From positions 3,113,476 through 3,177,475 of the forward strand of contig JBJCIZ010000239.1 of the NCBI GenBank assembly GCA_051294375.1: 64,000 nt of DNA, given 5' to 3'. This stretch comes from Paraspadella gotoi (Eukaryota > Chaetognatha). A program made the translations under genes and the position numbers. The notes below the pieces were generated by a model, which had not been told where the DNA came from, ran no database searches, and saw only the letters and a program-made list of their open reading frames with translations. This document shows positions 60,290 through 64,000 of this stretch, piece after piece (positions within the stretch are counted from its first letter, which is position 1; every line of letters starts with the position of its first letter).

Positions 60290-61571
60290 TCTCTCTCTCT
60301 CTCAAGCAAAAAGTAATTCTCGTTCGAAGGAAGAAATGAAAATATAAAATGGACAAACGGAGGATGAAGACGATGATGAAGTCGATGATGAAGACGATGA
60401 TGNNNNNNNNNNNNNNNNNNNNNNNNNNNNNNNNNNNNNNNNNNNNNNNNNNNNNNNNNNNNNNNNNNNNNNNNNNNNNNNNNNNNNNNNNNNNNNNNNN
60501 NNNNNNNNNNNNNNNNNNNNNNNNNNNNNNNNNNNNNNNNNNNNNNNNNNNNNNNNNNNNNNNNNNNNNNNNNNNNNNNNNNNNNNNNNNNNNNNNNNNN
60601 NNNNNNNNNACGATGATGAAGACGATGATGAAGATGATGATGATGATGATGATGATGAAGACGATGAAGAAGACGATGATGATGAAGACAACGATGAAGA
60701 CGACAATGAAGAAGATGATGAAGACGATGATGAAGACGACGATGAAGTCGATGATGAAGACGATGATGACGATGATGATGAAGACGATGATGNNNNNNNN
60801 NNNNNNNNNNNNNNNNNNNNNNNNNNNNNNNNNNNNNNNNNNNNNNNNNNNNNNNNNNNNNNNNNNNNNNNNNNNNNNNNNNNNNNNNNNNNNNNNNNNN
60901 NNNNNNNNNNNNNNNNNNNNNNNNNNNNNNNNNNNNNNNNNNNNNNNNNNNNNNNNNNNNNNNNNNNNNNNNNNNNNNNNNNNNNNNNNNNNNNNNNNNN
61001 NNNNNNNNNNNNNNNNNNNNNNNNNNNNNNNNNNNNNNNNNNNNNNNNNNNNNNNNNNNNNNNNNNNNNNNNNNNNNNNNNNNNNNNNNNNNNNNNAATT
61101 TAAACTGAAAGGAAAGAAATTCGGAAAAAAAAAATGTGTAGTTAAAATAATGAATGGTAAAGAAAATTATAGGAAACGGGTCGGAGGACAACCGAGTGTC
61201 TATGGTGAAATATTCACAGATTTTCTTTTTTTCACATTCAAACACCTGACGTCAAATGAAAGGTACGTAAAATGAATCACAGAAGAAATAATAACGATTT
61301 TTTTTTTTGGGGATCTGAATTTGATTCACAATCGAGTCATTCACGAAGAAGTGAAAGCCGGAGCAAAGAGGAAGATATTACTAAATAATAAAAATATGGT
61401 GATTTTAATGTTTTAACGTGCTACACGCCTCGTTGGGGATCCCTCTCTCTTTTTCTTTCCCTCTCTCTCTCTTCTCTCTTCTCTCTCTCTTTCTCTCTCT
61501 CTCTCTAAAATCTCCCGTGATGGAAGAGGATTAAGCGAAACCGGAGAAGATGGTGGGTCGGTCGAGAATTG

Positions 61572-61608
<37 letters not shown>

Positions 61609-61737
61609 AGAACGACTGACGAGACGACGGTTGCAACGACTCGTCACCAGAAGAGACTCAATAGAGGAGGCGGAATAGGTTAATCGCTTAATTTGGTCGC
61701 ACCGAAGAAAGAGAGAGAATAATGATAAGAGAGGGAG

Positions 61738-61813
<76 letters not shown>

Positions 61814-62020
61814 AGTTATTGCCAACAAGCTCCTTCTGCCTTCACCGCCCCCCAAATTAAATCTTCCAAAACATAAGGAAACCCGACGCAGTTTCTGAGT
61901 TTTATTATATAAGATATATATGAGTTTTATATATATATATTATTATTATATATTATTAAAGTTTAAACTAATTTGTTCAAGATTTTTGTAATGGTTATGA
62001 ACAGATAAGGCCATAGTGAC
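60290..62020. repeat. Right arm of fold-back palindrome (cleaner, N-gapped copy)
   Basis: The inner end has CAAGCAAAAAGT, mirrored by ACTTTTTGCTTG at 60257-60268, so the spacer is only a short CT run. N gaps fill 60403-60609 and 60793-61096. The arm includes (ACG)n at 61575-61606 and (GA)n at 61740-61811. The outer end lies near ATAAGGCCATAGTGACA. No gene was recognised. Confidence 0.8.
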
Positions 62021-63314
62021 ATATTTTCCTACAGTATTCAGTCCACTCTTTCTATTTTGTATCTTAATAAAATTTTCAAGGCTCCACCACCTTCCTTTAT
62101 TTAATGTTGTCATTCTACTACAAACCTCTTTATGTTACGTTATGTTAAGTTATGTTATTCCAAATCTTCTCCTAACTTCTTTGATGTTCTAAACGTTATT
62201 CCAAATTTTCAGCCAGTCTCATTCTTGCTTTGCACGTTCCGCCATCGTCTCATCCACGTGAATCTTTGTCGAATGTTTTTCTTTCCGGCGGATAATCCGG
62301 CGGATTTTTCCGGCGACGGCTTCTCTCGGCTTTTGAGGTAAACAAACAACTTTACGAGGAAAACAAAACAAAAGACGTCAACGTCCAACGACGACCGCGT
62401 TCAGCGCCATCTTGCGACCACAAACCACGTAGTGAGCTCATCTCGTGACCGCGCCCTTTCCAAACCTCCTTCTTGAAGGTGCACGCCCAATTTCAGGGAA
62501 ATAAAAATATTCCCTGCCGAAACCACGCCCTACCCAAATTCGGAGTAAAAACCGACAAAGACCTCTGACGGGAAGAAGAGAAAACGAAAATAAAACGACA
62601 ACACGGAATCTTAGAAACGAATGGTCGTACATGTTAAGAGTCTTAATCGCGTTAGTATTTTCCGCAATTATCATCTTTTCTGTGAAAGAAGGCCTGGCCC
62701 TCTGTCGACGTTAAAAAAAGAGTAGAAACAAATGACATTTTTTGAGAAGATCGTCCGTTGCAATTGACATTTTCGTCCTATTATCCTAGTATCTCATGTT
62801 TCAAAATTTAAGTTGCCCCTTCCTCGCCCATAATCTATATCTCTCTATTCGTATCTCTCTCTATCTCTCTCTGTGATAAAGATCGAGGATCCCGTTCGTT
62901 ACGTCGACGTCGCACGTGCCTTTGTTGACGAGAAGTCGGAAGGATGAGGTAAAGAGGAAGATTTGGCGTCGTTGGGGATTAATCGGGGATTAATTGGGGA
63001 AGAATTGGAGACTCATGGGAAAGGGAAGAGAAATAGAGAGAGAGAGAGAGAGTGAGAAATCGATATTCGATATTCGTTCGCAGTTCTAATTCGTTCTCTT
63101 ATTTTACTCATCAAGATTTCACTATATTTGATAAATTGAGATTAAAATCGATCAAAGGGATATACTTGCAACAAACGACCATCGATAGGCAGAAGTTTGA
63201 ATTTTATTTCAAAACAACTTTCAACGATGAAATAACAAAATTGAATAACGAATGAAATAACAAATTGAAACAACAATACAAAATTACGTTGGACATCTTA
63301 AACAGCATGTTCCA
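62021..63314. other. Intergenic DNA, probable 3' region of the last gene
   Basis: Non-repetitive for the most part, with imperfect TATGTTA repeats at 62132-62157 and a short GA tract at 63036-63053. A minus-strand AATAAA at 63203-63208 lies about 107 bases beyond the stop of the exon at 63315 and is a plausible poly(A) signal for it. No other exon was supported. Confidence 0.45.
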
Positions 63315-63428
63315 TCAATTATCACCGTTCTTGTCGCCACCAATCGTTTCCAGAATACAATTGCCAAGTCCGGCCTCGTCCGTTCCAAGTGTCTCCACGA
63401 TTCCGTCGCGTATATTTCTCGAAAGTTC
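63315..63428 (-). CDS. Last coding exon of an unrecognised gene
   Basis: A minus-strand acceptor GCCGTTTGCAG precedes a 114-base phase-0 frame of 37 codons and TGA. It reads ELSRNIRDGIVETLG, then TDEAGLGNCILETIGGDKNGDN in which one Cys (residue 24 of the exon) stands in an amphipathic context. Composition is balanced and not repeat-derived, unlike most open frames nearby. Upstream exons must lie beyond the window, since 63429-64000 shows none. The protein family was not recognised. Confidence 0.5.
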   Translation of the reverse strand, partial: ELSRNIRDGIVETLGTDEAGLGNCILETIGGDKNGDN

Positions 63429-64000
63429 CTGCAAACGGCAATTTTTTTTTATTCATTTTTTCATTCATTCATTCATTTATTCATTCATTTATTCTTTTTT
63501 TTAATATATTACTATTAGACTAGACGCAAACGCCCTCACAAGAGCGGTAGTCTACCAAATTCAAATTTTAATGGGAACAGTATTTAAACGAATCCATTAT
63601 TGATATTCGTTATTGTGTTAAAATACTCTTTTGCAAAAAATGTTCGGAACCATGAGTATTTCGCAAATTAAAATTATTATATTGCTATATGATGTAAAAT
63701 TTTTTTTTAATTGATTCTGATAGAGCTCAAAAAGTTAAGCAATAAATGTAATTACAACTTTTTTGAAATTTTGATGTTTTATTACTGAAAATTAACAAAA
63801 ATTGCTAAAATCATCGGATGATGATGATGAGGATGAATTTTTTCAGGTTTTTTCCTAATTTTAACCAACTTGCCATCAAAATATTGCAAATTTTATATTG
63901 TGTAGACAATTTTTTATAAGCAATCTGCATCTGCTTTTAAAAATATAAAATTCAAAAATATTTTTTTGACATTTTATATCTATAAATAATAGTAGAAGAG
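63429..64000. other. AT-rich end of window, probable intron
   Basis: AT-rich sequence with an (ATTC)n run at 63455-63500. Nothing coding was seen. If the exon model is right, this is intron of the minus-strand gene. Confidence 0.4.

Noticed and set aside
62404-62416. YY1-like GCGCCATCTTG site marking a promoter
   Set aside because: A single short motif with no start site or gene attached is too weak to list as a feature.

Overview
The window reads as nuclear DNA of an animal, most likely an arthropod. The evidence is a spliced ZIC-family (odd-paired/opa) zinc-finger gene, spliceosomal introns with GT..AG ends, a tRNA-derived SINE and a Tc1/mariner-like element. Simple repeats are extremely dense, chiefly (GA/CT)n, (CGT/ACG)n and (TTTC)n. 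The (CGT/ACG)n class is notable because many coding segments here are built from it. The exact species cannot be told from the sequence.

Layout. 1-2.8 kb: repeat-rich upstream DNA. 2.85-12.5 kb: the ZIC/odd-paired gene on +, two coding exons around a 7.6 kb intron, about 684 aa, five C2H2 fingers. 14.6-16.1 kb: two tandem tRNA-headed SINE units flanked by two direct copies of a second dispersed repeat. 16.5-17.2 kb: purine minisatellite. 18.2-20.5 kb: two tandem paralogous two-exon genes on + for small secreted 8-cysteine proteins with hydrophobic C-termini. 21.0-21.9 kb: a 0.9 kb TIR element with no ORF. 22.2-22.7 kb: a possible two-exon micro-gene. 23.8-28.5 kb: two genes on - for Ly6/uPAR-like (three-finger) receptors with a signal peptide, cysteine ectodomain and transmembrane helix. 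They share a phase-0 intron just before the D-L-C-N that closes the domain. 63.3-63.4 kb: the last coding exon of an unrecognised gene on -.

From about 26 kb onward assembly structure dominates. 26.40-32.68 kb is repeated in reverse complement, with many small indels, at 35.68-42.66 kb. 49.25-52.25 kb (broken by N runs) is repeated directly at 52.25-55.44 kb. 56.27-60.27 kb folds back on 60.29-62.02 kb with almost no spacer. In each pair one member is clean or N-gapped and the other looks like uncorrected long-read sequence next to a 25-N run. I infer gap filling with raw reads, two of them palindromic, rather than real duplications, but this needs read mapping. The second copy of the Ly6-like gene (40.3-41.8 kb) is therefore probably not a real paralog.

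The most interesting biology is the cluster of four small cell-surface or secreted cysteine-rich genes (18-28.5 kb) near odd-paired. In three of them trinucleotide or hexanucleotide microsatellites of the CGT/ATC class encode the Val/Ile-rich membrane segment or C-terminal hydrophobic tail. No direct functional link between these genes and odd-paired is visible.
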